The notes under the pieces were generated by a model, which saw nothing but the letters and a program-made list of their open reading frames with translations, did no database searches and was not told where the DNA came from. A stretch of DNA of 42,954 bases from an uncultured Prevotellaceae bacterium (lineage in GTDB: Bacteria; Bacteroidota; Bacteroidia; Bacteroidales; Bacteroidaceae): contig OMZE01000034.1 of the NCBI GenBank assembly GCA_900315455.1, positions 21,142 through 64,095 of the forward strand, written 5' to 3'. The position numbers and the translations under genes are program-made. The number at the start of each line of letters is the position of its first letter. Within the stretch, counting starts at the first letter, position 1. This document shows positions 23,994 to 32,439 of the stretch, in pieces.

Positions 23994-26153
23994 TCAATGC
24001 TGTAGTATCAAGTTGATGATGTCTGTGACATCGGTCATGTTGATGAGGCCGTCGTCGTTGAAGTCGGCATTGCTCACGTTGAACTTGCCAGTTTCTTTTT
24101 GCAGGATATAGTTGATGATGGCAGTGATGTCACTGATGTTGATGAGGCCGTCTTCGTTGGCATCACCTTTTAAGCCGGCATTCCCGTAGATACCCTCGAT
24201 GGTTATCACCCATACCACCTGTTTCCCGCCTGGGGTGATGGTGAGCGCATTTTCCACGGGCGTGTCGAACTGGAGTTGATGGGTAGCCATGGTGTAGTTG
24301 CTCGATGCGTCTTTTTGGGGATAGACGTAAGCCGTCTCACTATATGAGGTGCCGTTGCACTCCTTGATGTAGGCGTCGGTTTCGGCGTAGTTGTCGTAGC
24401 CCGTCACGGTAATGGCCTTAGCCTTGAATCCCTCGGGCAGATGGATGGTATACTGCACGTTGGCAGAGTATTTGATGCCGTTTTCCTTTCCTACACTGTA
24501 AGCCTTGTCGTTTTCGTTTGTTACGCTGATGTCGTTGTCGAAGAGCCATTTCGTGGTGGTCTCGCTGTTGAGGTAGGTCGATTGCGAGATGACATACGTG
24601 GCCTCCTCATAAGGTGGCTCATCCTGTGGCTCCTCGCCATAGTAAGGCACACCTTCCACATAAGCCACTTCGGGGAAATACTCATCCACGCTGCTCTCTG
24701 CGTCGGCATTCTGCAGTTTCACCATATTCTCCACCAGCGCATTGCAATACACCTCGATGTTGGTGTACCACCCTTTTGCGTCGAGGGTGAAGAGCACGGC
24801 ATCTGCGGCATCGTTGGGATTGAGTCCGTTGGCTGTCTCCCAGATGTCGGGCATTCCGTCTTCGTCGCTGTCTTTCAGTCGGGTGTTGCTCTTCAGTTCG
24901 GGATATCCCCCTACGTCGGAAGGGCTGTCGATGATGCCGTTGATTCCGGTCTTGCTACCGGTATAGGCATACACGCCGCTTTTTGCCTCTTCGGCATATC
25001 GTGTGTCGAGCGCATCACGCTGATAAGCCGCACCGCAGTATTTCAGCACTTTCTCCCATGCCTGGTGAGCCGAGTGAGTGGTTACCGTACCGGTTTCAAA
25101 CATTGTCTCGCTCTTGATGGCCTCTTTTGTCATGTCTGGGTTGTTGCGGTTGTCTACATCGATGCCGTTCCAGTCCCAGAAGTCACCCTTTCCGTCCATG
25201 TAGTTGCCGTTGACATAGAAATAGCCATACACCCCTTTCGGTTGATTGTTCTCCCCGTTGTCGGCACTGGGCTGGAAGATACGGTATTTGATGGATTTCT
25301 TCGTAGCGGGTCCCGACTTGTAGTAGTTGTTGACGAAGTTGTAATTCCCGCCCTCTCCAGAGTATCCGCTGTTGGTCTGTCCCCAGTTGTTGACCACGCA
25401 GTTGCGCATGTCCACGATTTCGTGTTCCGGATCGTTGCAATACCTGCTTCCACACATTCTTGGGTTGCGTGAGTCGTGGCAAGTGAGCATATTGTGGTGG
25501 AACGATGCGTTGTGTCCTCCCCATATACCAGCATATCCATGGTTGCTCTTGCTGTGCAGCGATTTCTTCATGCTCTCTGCCAACAGGCACCACTGCATGG
25601 TGAAGTTGTCGTTCTCATAGAATGAGGCACACTCGTCGACGCACCAACTCATCGAGCAGTGGTCGAGAATGATGTTCTTCAGGTATCTTCCCCAGATGGC
25701 ATCGCGCCCGTCGGCATTGGTCGCCGACCCTTCGTCGCCTGGTCGGAATCGCATGAAGCGCAGGATGACGTTGCTGGCGTTCACCACTGTCTCGTAGTTC
25801 TTCAGGCAGATGCCGTCGCCCGGAGCCGTCTGTCCCTCCACGGTCACGTCGCCATAGTTGATTTTAAGTGCCGATTTCAGTTCTATCGTCCCCGACACGT
25901 CGAAGACGATGATTCTTGCCCCCGAGGTTTTCTCCAGTGCTTGCCTGAGCGAGCCGGAACCGCTGTCGTTGAGGTTGGTCACGTGCAGCACCTTTCCCCC
26001 GCGCCCGCCGGTGGTGGTATATCGTGCGAAGCCCTCTGCCCCCGGGAATGCCGGAGCCTGAGCCCACGCCGAGGTGGCCGCATTCAGTAAAATAGCCATC
26101 AGGGCAGCGATGGTTATCCTTGTTGCCTTTCTATTGTTTGTCCTGCTTTTCAT
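23994..26153 (-). CDS. Secreted pectate lyase (PL1) with dockerin-like C-terminus
   Basis: 719 residues. The signal peptide runs to about residue 31 (ATSAWAQ), then PAFPGAEGFARY and TGGRGGKVLHVTNLNDSG start the PL1 beta-helix (about 33-450). DHCSMSWCVDE and SRNPRMCGSRY correspond to the Ca-binding and Arg-rich catalytic regions of the paralogue at 6774-8861. A DSDEDGMPDIWE calcium-binding-like motif and a beta-sandwich follow. The last 60 residues hold two EF-hand-like repeats: GDANEDGLINISDITAIINY and ADFNDDGLINMTDVTDIINL, the pattern of a type I dockerin. No cohesin is present in the window. The gene is 48 bases after the GH28-GH105 gene and is likely on its transcript. It would cleave polygalacturonate outside the cell. 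Confidence 0.9.
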   Translation of the reverse strand: MKSRTNNRKATRITIAALMAILLNAATSAWAQAPAFPGAEGFARYTTTGGRGGKVLHVTNLNDSGSGSLRQALEKTSGARIIVFDVSGTIELKSALKINYGDVTVEGQTAPGDGICLKNYETVVNASNVILRFMRFRPGDEGSATNADGRDAIWGRYLKNIILDHCSMSWCVDECASFYENDNFTMQWCLLAESMKKSLHSKSNHGYAGIWGGHNASFHHNMLTCHDSRNPRMCGSRYCNDPEHEIVDMRNCVVNNWGQTNSGYSGEGGNYNFVNNYYKSGPATKKSIKYRIFQPSADNGENNQPKGVYGYFYVNGNYMDGKGDFWDWNGIDVDNRNNPDMTKEAIKSETMFETGTVTTHSAHQAWEKVLKYCGAAYQRDALDTRYAEEAKSGVYAYTGSKTGINGIIDSPSDVGGYPELKSNTRLKDSDEDGMPDIWETANGLNPNDAADAVLFTLDAKGWYTNIEVYCNALVENMVKLQNADAESSVDEYFPEVAYVEGVPYYGEEPQDEPPYEEATYVISQSTYLNSETTTKWLFDNDISVTNENDKAYSVGKENGIKYSANVQYTIHLPEGFKAKAITVTGYDNYAETDAYIKECNGTSYSETAYVYPQKDASSNYTMATHQLQFDTPVENALTITPGGKQVVWVITIEGIYGNAGLKGDANEDGLINISDITAIINYILQKETGKFNVSNADFNDDGLINMTDVTDIINLILQH

Positions 26154-26201
26154 CTTGTTTTTCCATTTTCATGGCCTTTCCCGTTGTCAAGGCATTGGCG
26201 G

Positions 26202-28748
26202 TTATTCAGCATTCATTGCCTCCATCTCCAGTGATGCCCAGATGAAAGGACCTACGCCTTTGGCATCGTTGTCGCGAATGGGTTCGCTCATGTAGTAGTC
26301 GAACGACCCGTCGCGCTTGAAGTTGGGTTTGGTCACATACGGTCCTGGAGCCGGTCCGAGACCACTCACGGAGCAGCAGTCGGTGAGCGATATGGTCTTG
26401 TCGGGATTCACCCGTATAAACTTTTTCAGTATGCCTTTATACGCCTTCACCCCTGCGTCCTTGTAACTCTCGTCCAGATATCCGAGCCGCCACCCTTTGA
26501 GGAGCACGTAGGCGAACATCGACGAGCACGTCGACTCCAGGTAGTTTCTCGGGTCGTTCACGTCGAGCACGTCATACCACACCCCGCTCTCCTTGTCCTG
26601 GTATTTCACTACCGAGCGCATGGCTTTCTGCAGAAGTTGCACTACCTCACCCCGTCGTTCGTAGTCTGCCGGCAGCGCGTCGAGCACCTCTATCATGGCC
26701 ATCACATACCATCCCAGGGCCCTTCCCCAGGTGTGTTTCGATAGCCCGGTGTCCTTGTCTGCCCAGAATGCCGTGTGTGTTTCGTCCCAGGCATGTTTCC
26801 AGAGTTGAGTCGTGGCATCGTATGTACGGAGGTCGGTCTTGGTGATTTGGTCTACCGCATCGTCATAGTATTTCTTGGCCTTCTTCCCTTTCAGTTTGGG
26901 CGCAGCCAACGTGTAGTAGGGCAGTCCCATGAAGATGCCGTCGAGCCACACCTGGTTGGCGTAGATAGCCTTGTGCCACCACACCCCCTCCTTCGTTCTG
27001 GGTTGGTTTTCCAGTTGTTTGAAGATGGTTTTCAACGCTTTCAGGTCTTTCTCCTGCGGTTCCAGACCGTACATTCTCAGAATGAACCGTGCCGTACGCA
27101 CATTGTCGAGATTGAAGTCCTCGTATTGGTATCCTGTCACGTTGCCGTCGTTGTCGATCATCTTTGCCGAATACTGTCTCAGGTATTCCATGATGCGCTC
27201 GTCCTTGTATCTCAGGTATGTATCGAGCATTCCCTCCATCTCTATGCCCATCACGTAACTCCATTTGGGCTTGGTGGAGAAGTCGAGCATGTAGGGCTGG
27301 GGCACGCGGGTCATCTCCGAGTAAGTCAGCCATTCGCTATAGTTCTTATATGGGTTTTCGGTAAGCAGTAGCGACCCGTTCACCATCACGTTGTCCAGTT
27401 CCAGTCCATGGCTCAGTCCGGTGCGTTGCAGTCCCTTGTCCATCACCCCGTCAAACCGACAGTCTTTCACGTGTATGTCGTAGATGTTGTCGGCGTCCTC
27501 CAGTCCGTTGAGCAATATGCCATACTTGCTCTTCTTGCTGTTCACCTGCTCCATATACACGTTGCGCACGGTGGGGTTGAATCCCCTGCAACACACCTCT
27601 TTGGGTTCGTAGTTCAGGTTGATGCGCATCACTGCCTCGCGGCATTCACCCACCTCCACTTTTCTCATATAGATGTTCTCTATCACGCCACCACGGCAAG
27701 AGTTCGTCTTGATGCGTAGCACACGGTCGAGGTTGGGCGAGTCCATCTTGCAGTTTTCCACGAACACGTTTCTGCATCCTCCCGAGATTTCCGAGCCTAT
27801 CACCACGCCCCCGTGCCCGTCCTGCATCTCGCAGTTGCGCACGATGATGTTCTGGCTGGGAATGTTCCATTTTCTCCCGTCCATATTTCTTCCGCTCTTG
27901 ATGGCGATGCAGTCGTCGCCGGTATGGAAGATGCAGTTCTCTATCAGCACCCTGTTGCACGACTCTGGGTCGCATCCATCGCCGTTGGGTCCCTCATTCC
28001 ATATCTTCACGCCCCTCACGGTGATGTCGTTGCTGAGCAGTGGATGTATTACCCAGAAAGGCGAGCGCAGCAGTGTCACGTTCTCTATCAGTATGCCGTT
28101 GCACTTGTAGAGGTTGATGAGTTGTGGCCTCAGTCCCTTCCCCTTTCCGAACTGTCTCTGGCTCAAGTCCACGCCGTCCTCTGCCATTCTCAGCAGTTCC
28201 GGCCGGCTCTCCCTTTGACTCTCTGTCACCGCCTCTGTCCATCCATACTTGCTGTGGCCGCACATCGGCCACCACGTGTCGAGACTCCCGTTTCCATCTA
28301 TGGTACCCTCACCGGTGATAGCCACGTCGGTCTCGTCGTAGGCATAGATGCAAGGCGAGTAGTTCCACACATCCAGACCTTCCCATCGTGTGAGCACGGT
28401 GGGGTAGAGTGAAGTGTCGAAGGCAAAGAGCAATGTGGCCCCTTTCTCCACCACGAGGTTCACGTGGCTCTTCAGCCGTATAGCACCCGTTTCCCATGTC
28501 CCTTCGGGCACCACCACCTGTCCGCCGCCTGCCTTTGAGCAGGCCTCTATGGCCTTGTTGATGGCTTTCTGGTTCTTGGCTGCCTTGGCTTTTGTCGAGG
28601 CGCCATATTTTGTGATGACGAATTTCTTGTCGGGAAAAGTCACCTTTCGTATGCTTTTTTCTATCTGTGCATAGTCGGTGTCCCATCCTGCGGCCAACAT
28701 GGCCAATGGCAATGCCAGTGTCGATAAAATCAAGAGTAATTTTCTCAT
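26202..28748 (-). CDS. GH28 polygalacturonase fused to GH105 unsaturated galacturonyl/rhamnogalacturonyl hydrolase
   Basis: 848 residues from Met at 28748, which gives MRKLLLILSTLALPLAMLAA as signal; a Met 63 bases upstream would overlap the leader. Residues about 40-470 are a GH28 beta-helix with all motifs: NGDGCD at 255-260 (Asp257, Asp260), DD at 278-279, GHG at 311-313 and RIK at 345-347. Residues about 495-848 are a GH105-type (alpha/alpha)6 barrel with WWHKAIYANQVWLDGIFMG and HTWGRALGWYVMAMIEVLD. GH28 cuts or trims polygalacturonan and GH105 removes the unsaturated uronic acid left by lyases, so the two work in sequence on the products of the PL1 enzyme encoded next. First gene of the operon with the lyase at 23994. 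Confidence 0.94.
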   Translation of the reverse strand: MRKLLLILSTLALPLAMLAAGWDTDYAQIEKSIRKVTFPDKKFVITKYGASTKAKAAKNQKAINKAIEACSKAGGGQVVVPEGTWETGAIRLKSHVNLVVEKGATLLFAFDTSLYPTVLTRWEGLDVWNYSPCIYAYDETDVAITGEGTIDGNGSLDTWWPMCGHSKYGWTEAVTESQRESRPELLRMAEDGVDLSQRQFGKGKGLRPQLINLYKCNGILIENVTLLRSPFWVIHPLLSNDITVRGVKIWNEGPNGDGCDPESCNRVLIENCIFHTGDDCIAIKSGRNMDGRKWNIPSQNIIVRNCEMQDGHGGVVIGSEISGGCRNVFVENCKMDSPNLDRVLRIKTNSCRGGVIENIYMRKVEVGECREAVMRINLNYEPKEVCCRGFNPTVRNVYMEQVNSKKSKYGILLNGLEDADNIYDIHVKDCRFDGVMDKGLQRTGLSHGLELDNVMVNGSLLLTENPYKNYSEWLTYSEMTRVPQPYMLDFSTKPKWSYVMGIEMEGMLDTYLRYKDERIMEYLRQYSAKMIDNDGNVTGYQYEDFNLDNVRTARFILRMYGLEPQEKDLKALKTIFKQLENQPRTKEGVWWHKAIYANQVWLDGIFMGLPYYTLAAPKLKGKKAKKYYDDAVDQITKTDLRTYDATTQLWKHAWDETHTAFWADKDTGLSKHTWGRALGWYVMAMIEVLDALPADYERRGEVVQLLQKAMRSVVKYQDKESGVWYDVLDVNDPRNYLESTCSSMFAYVLLKGWRLGYLDESYKDAGVKAYKGILKKFIRVNPDKTISLTDCCSVSGLGPAPGPYVTKPNFKRDGSFDYYMSEPIRDNDAKGVGPFIWASLEMEAMNAE

Positions 28749-28808
28749 GATGTGATAGTGTAGTAGTTGAAAAAGAATTTGTTTAAAGTAGATTTGGCTT
28801 ATTTTCTG

Positions 28809-28839
28809 CAAAAGTAATAAAAAATCGTCAGATTGGCAA
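28809..28839 (-). promoter_or_regulatory. Promoter of the GH28-GH105 / pectate lyase operon
   Basis: Minus-strand TTG (28837-28839 as CAA on plus), 20 bases, TACTTTTG (28809-28816). The leader to 28748 is about 55 bases. Confidence 0.75.
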
Positions 28840-28890
28840 CATCTCTCTGAATAATCGAAGTGTTAAAAAATCTATATTTAGCGTTAAAAA

Positions 28891-28922
28891 TTTGTTTTTC
28901 TAATTTTCACGACCTATATTTG
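28891..28922 (+). promoter_or_regulatory. Plus-strand promoter of a candidate short RNA
   Basis: TTTG at 28891-28894, 20 bases, then TATATTTG at 28915-28922: a full consensus match, pointing away from the GH28-GH105 promoter. Transcription would start near 28929. Confidence 0.6.
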
Positions 28923-28928
28923 CAACAT

Positions 28929-28996
28929 GTTTTTTAGGATTTCGGTGTTTCGAAATCGTCCCTCGAGGTTGGTAGCTTCCTGCACCAACCTCTTTT
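28929..28996 (+). ncRNA. Candidate short RNA of about 68 bases with two hairpins
   Basis: Downstream of the promoter at 28891-28922 lie two perfect stems: 28938-28944 with 28951-28957 (7-base arms, 6-base loop) and 28965-28973 with 28984-28992 (9-base arms, 10-base loop). The second is followed by TTTT at 28993-28996, like an intrinsic terminator. No gene follows on the plus strand. No known RNA family was recognised. An alternative is a remnant leader of a lost plus-strand gene. Confidence 0.45.
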
Positions 28997-29189
28997 GCTG
29001 TCAATATACTCACATTGAACGGTTTAGGATGTTGGAAACGGACCGCCCAAGGTGGCAGAGGGGCTCGACACGGAGAACCATGTGCGAATTCCATTATCAA
29101 GGTAAACGTTGGTGAATATTATTGACCGTCAAAGCCAGTGCTGCCGTTGTGAACCTTTCCAGTGTCGGGGTTTGATATTTAGGATGGGC
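28997..29189. other. Gene-free stretch with no recognised feature
   Basis: A frame of 62 codons starts at 28927 on the plus strand but overlaps both hairpins and shows no family resemblance. I saw no promoter, repeat or RNA gene in this part. It marks the boundary between the pectin and polysaccharide regions. Confidence 0.5.
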
Positions 29190-29933
29190 TTATGGGCATG
29201 CGAATTGTTGGTTCTTGAATGGAGTTTTTGGGGCATCTGCAGTTTTTATTGTTCCTTTTATGAGCCAGTAGTGGAGATAGTCCATTAGATCATCGTGGCT
29301 ATCGTAGGTTTCCTTTCCCTTATACCTGCTTTCTTCTGCAAACATTTCAAGCCAATCCCTCAGAGCGTTTGTAGTGATTTTGTAATCTGTGCATATAAAC
29401 TCCACCAGAGGTTGGTCTTGCAAGATATATTCGATACAATCAACCGGGCTTGCCGGGAAAATGGTTGCTGCCACATCTGGGGCGGCTTGTGTTTGTTGTG
29501 CGTCTTCTTTGTTGTCCTCAATCCCCTCATTGGTGTTTTCCCCATTGTTGTCAGTCAGCCAGTAAGGGAGTTCCCCCACATCAAGAAGCCCATCTTCAAG
29601 TGATGCAAAATACTGCTGTTGAATCTCCCTGTTGGTAAGCACCTGATGTTCTTCGAATGCAGCACGGTCGAAGAACCCCCATTCCACGAGAGTCTTGACG
29701 ATTTTCTGCATTTTACTGATGTTGATGCCTGGCAGTTCCTTGAGGATGACGATAGAGTTTTCCGGTTTCCACTCGATGAAATATCCATTATTATAGATAG
29801 CGCACAGCAGCATGATAGTAGCCGCCTGTCCTTTGGTGCCGTGTTCCACGGTCACGGCACAGATTTCCGGTCTGTCGAAGAAGTCGATGCTGAGTTGAAA
29901 TCTTTTGTTTTCCTTTTCCTGTGTAGTTGTCAT
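29190..29933 (-). CDS. DUF4373 (Lin1244/Lin1753-like) domain protein
   Basis: 247 residues. Residues about 12-115 fit the DUF4373 N-terminal domain found in phage- and element-linked proteins of Bacteroidota and Firmicutes: FQLSIDFFDRPEICAVTVEH, then GQAATIMLLCAIYNNGYFIE and a helix pair resembling a replication-protein winged helix. The middle is acidic and low in complexity (NNGENTNEGIEDNKEDAQQ); the C-terminal part (about 165-235) is a small helical domain. Function unknown; a DNA-binding role is inference. Its leader (29931-29984) is repeated at 34561-34614. The gene is last on the minus-strand polysaccharide side and has its own promoter box (29961-29968). Confidence 0.7.
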   Translation of the reverse strand: MTTTQEKENKRFQLSIDFFDRPEICAVTVEHGTKGQAATIMLLCAIYNNGYFIEWKPENSIVILKELPGINISKMQKIVKTLVEWGFFDRAAFEEHQVLTNREIQQQYFASLEDGLLDVGELPYWLTDNNGENTNEGIEDNKEDAQQTQAAPDVAATIFPASPVDCIEYILQDQPLVEFICTDYKITTNALRDWLEMFAEESRYKGKETYDSHDDLMDYLHYWLIKGTIKTADAPKTPFKNQQFACP

Positions 29934-29984
29934 GGTTGTTGATTTTTGTTTTTACCATGGCAAAATTAGTGTCGCAAAGGAAAA
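29931..29984 (-). repeat. Leader/promoter repeat, copy A
   Basis: 54 bases matching copy B (34561-34614) at 51 positions by hand count, same orientation. It covers the start codon at 29933, the leader and a TAATTTTG -7 box on the minus strand at 29961-29968. Confidence 0.9.
29961..29968 (-). promoter_or_regulatory. -7 box in front of the DUF4373-like gene
   Basis: Minus-strand TAATTTTG, matching TAnnTTTG, 28 bases before the start codon. It sits inside repeat copy A. No good -33 element was identified. Confidence 0.5.
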
Positions 29985-30111
29985 AATTGATGTCATTTTC
30001 GTATGGATGAAACTGGGGGATGGCAGAAAAAGGAAATAACGGATGAAGAATGGCTCGGGTTTATTCACTGAGTTTATCGGTAATTGCCGCATCTGCTCAA
30101 TATGCAACAAT

Positions 30112-31104
30112 TTATCTTAGCCCCAGCCATCTACTCATTTGCAGTCCGCAAATCTTGTTCCCTATAAGGCAGAAGAAGAGACTCAGCAGTAGTACACATA
30201 CTGACGTGATGGGGTATGGTAGATTAGAATATAGAATGACGTAATTGCTTAAGAATGTCATCACCATGATATGACTTAAGTATATCCCGAAAGAGTAATC
30301 GCCAACTATTCGGAGAAAACTATTCTTGAGTTCATACTGTTTGTGCTGCAGAATAGTGTAGACAATAAGCAAGAACAATGTGCTTGAAAGGTAACATGAC
30401 AGTTTTATTTGTGACCCACAGTTCACGTCTCCAAGTAATAGAAATCCATATCCTTCAGTTATCTGTATCACGATGGAGGCCAAGTATAGCAATATAAGAA
30501 CCTTTAATGAATAGTGCTTAACTATAAAACGGTTTCCTATAACTAGTCCTAAATAATAGAATGTAAACCACCCCAAACAAGAATCTGTCCATATTATATT
30601 TACATATGGATTCAGGCTCTGTCCTGTCAATAACCAGTAGTATTTAATGACAATCACAGAAATGGGAGCAACCAACCATCCTAGAAACAGATATTTTGAT
30701 TTCGCGAGTTTTCCTAAAAACGGGGTCAGCAGTACAAATTGGATGTATACAAAAATGTAGTACATCGGTACGATAGCCTTTGCCGTTATCAGATTTGTCA
30801 GTAACTTTTCAGGTTGTCTAGAGACAATAGTATACAGGACGGTCCAAATAATATAAGGAATGGCTACCCTGATGATACGTCTTTTATAAAAGAGGCTCCA
30901 GTTAGTGGTTTCTATTATGGTGAGGTAGCCTGAAAGAAAGAGGAATGTTGCAACTGCATAATTGATGAAAGGACGGACAAAAACCTGAGCATAGCCCTCA
31001 GAACTCGTGTGAATCATCACGACAGCAATTATCGCGAGTGCTCTGAATACCTGCACCATGTTGTTTCTTGGTGCTTGGGCCCGCTCAACTGTAGGTTTCT
31101 GCAC
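30112..31104 (-). CDS. Acyltransferase-3 family membrane protein
   Basis: 330 residues with about ten membrane helices. The start region FRALAIIAVVMIHTSSEGY carries the conserved His (about residue 37) of acyltransferase-3 (OafA/WecH-like) enzymes, and RRIIRVAIPYIIWTVLY is the Arg-rich second block of the family. It would transfer an acyl group, usually acetyl, to a surface sugar. A second start at Met16 is possible. 21 bases after the CDP-glycerol transferase-like gene, so in one operon. The DNA is richer in A+T than the GT/ABC genes upstream, consistent with recent acquisition. Confidence 0.88.
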   Translation of the reverse strand: MQKPTVERAQAPRNNMVQVFRALAIIAVVMIHTSSEGYAQVFVRPFINYAVATFLFLSGYLTIIETTNWSLFYKRRIIRVAIPYIIWTVLYTIVSRQPEKLLTNLITAKAIVPMYYIFVYIQFVLLTPFLGKLAKSKYLFLGWLVAPISVIVIKYYWLLTGQSLNPYVNIIWTDSCLGWFTFYYLGLVIGNRFIVKHYSLKVLILLYLASIVIQITEGYGFLLLGDVNCGSQIKLSCYLSSTLFLLIVYTILQHKQYELKNSFLRIVGDYSFGIYLSHIMVMTFLSNYVILYSNLPYPITSVCVLLLSLFFCLIGNKICGLQMSRWLGLR

Positions 31105-31125
31105 TTTCTTGTCTTTCTTTTGTTT

Positions 31126-32439
31126 TTATCCCCAAATCGATTTCACGAGGTCTTCGTAAATGAATTGTGATGCTGTTTTCCCGTCTTTTGGCCGTAGGTA
31201 GGTCTCGAAGAAGTTTTGTCTAATGGGTGCCATGTAATCATTTCCCCCAATCACCACGTTGTCGATGAATGTTTTAATGTCGGAAAGGTCTTTTACTCTG
31301 TAATGGGCATCGTAGGCATGCACTCCCTGTTCATCAGCAGTGGTTTTCACCTCCTCAATGTTGGGGTTGTCGTATAGAACGGGTTTGTCAAAATACAAAT
31401 AGTCGATAAGGAAAGAACCACTATCATGAATCATGGCATCAGACCCTTTGAATAAATCTATAAACTCAAGGGTTTCCAGTTGAGTGTTCTCGTTCTTGTC
31501 CCAAAAATCGTAATACTCTCTGGTTTTCTCTTCTCCCCAATCAGGGTGAGCACATAAGAAAGAGTATAGAGCAGGGTGAGGCTTGAAAGCAATAGTGATA
31601 CGGTCTGCATACTCGTGAACCAACTCTTGCATGAAACTCGCCATTTCAAGAAAATAGGAAGCATGGAAATATCCCAACTTTTCTTCGATGGTGAAGTGTG
31701 GTGCCCATATGATTCGTTTTTTACTCCGGTCTTTCACTTTCCAGACCTCTTTTTGGGCAGGTGTGAAATAATCATCTGCTCCAGTGTAACCTGCTACTAT
31801 CACATTGCGTGCTTTGTTCCTATTCACAGATTTGACATATTCTTTAATCGATTCCGTTTGGTAATACAGTTTCCATGCGTAAATGCCAAATCTTTGTTTG
31901 TAAAAGAGTTCCTGTTTCCTCGGAAGAAATGCATAGGGCACATAACATAGTAGTTTGTCAATGAAATGAATATGTCTCCTACATTCTTCCGTAACGCCGT
32001 CGTATGGTTGAGTATAAAAAATAATGTCGGGGTCAACTATGCTGCGGATTTCTATCATTGGCATACCTTTTTCCAGCTCATAGTCCACGTACTCCATATT
32101 CTGTGCGTCAAAGAAAGACCGCATGGCCTTGAGGTCAGTTATGCGTTGGACTTTCGAGAAATTGGCAAATGGATCCAGGAAAATGTATACGTGGAACCGC
32201 GTGTCTTTTTTCAGCAATTCATATAGATGCTGGTACTTCCACATCGCAACTGTTTTAGGGAGAAATACTACATTGACGTGGCCTTTCTCTTTAAGTTTTT
32301 CCACATAATGGGCTTGTTTTTTGGAGATAACCAGAGGGAGATATCCTTTGTAATAGAGTGTCCTCCACAAAACTAGGCGCAACAATTTCCAATCGGTGAG
32401 AACATTGAAAAGTGCTTTTAATATATATGGCGTTTTCAT
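31126..32439 (-). CDS. CDP-glycerol glycerophosphotransferase family protein (TagB/TagF-like)
   Basis: 437 residues with a GT-B-like layout. The C-terminal half holds the family motifs: IIWAPHFTIEE (about 245), IAFKPHPAL (about 285) and MIHDSGSFLIDYLYFDKPVL (about 335-355). Enzymes of this family add glycerol-phosphate or ribitol-phosphate to teichoic-acid-type or capsule polymers. In a Gram-negative capsule locus this suggests a phosphodiester-linked substituent or backbone (inference). The start overlaps the stop of the upstream GT4 gene by 4 bases (32436-32439), indicating translational coupling. No glycerol-phosphate cytidylyltransferase is in the window, so the donor must be made elsewhere. 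Confidence 0.82.
   Translation of the reverse strand: MKTPYILKALFNVLTDWKLLRLVLWRTLYYKGYLPLVISKKQAHYVEKLKEKGHVNVVFLPKTVAMWKYQHLYELLKKDTRFHVYIFLDPFANFSKVQRITDLKAMRSFFDAQNMEYVDYELEKGMPMIEIRSIVDPDIIFYTQPYDGVTEECRRHIHFIDKLLCYVPYAFLPRKQELFYKQRFGIYAWKLYYQTESIKEYVKSVNRNKARNVIVAGYTGADDYFTPAQKEVWKVKDRSKKRIIWAPHFTIEEKLGYFHASYFLEMASFMQELVHEYADRITIAFKPHPALYSFLCAHPDWGEEKTREYYDFWDKNENTQLETLEFIDLFKGSDAMIHDSGSFLIDYLYFDKPVLYDNPNIEEVKTTADEQGVHAYDAHYRVKDLSDIKTFIDNVVIGGNDYMAPIRQNFFETYLRPKDGKTASQFIYEDLVKSIWG

Noticed and set aside
28927-29115. A 62-codon plus-strand frame near the candidate RNA
   Set aside because: Its start would fall at the transcript start, it runs through both hairpins, and the translation resembles nothing. 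A non-coding RNA fits better, but a leader peptide is not fully excluded.
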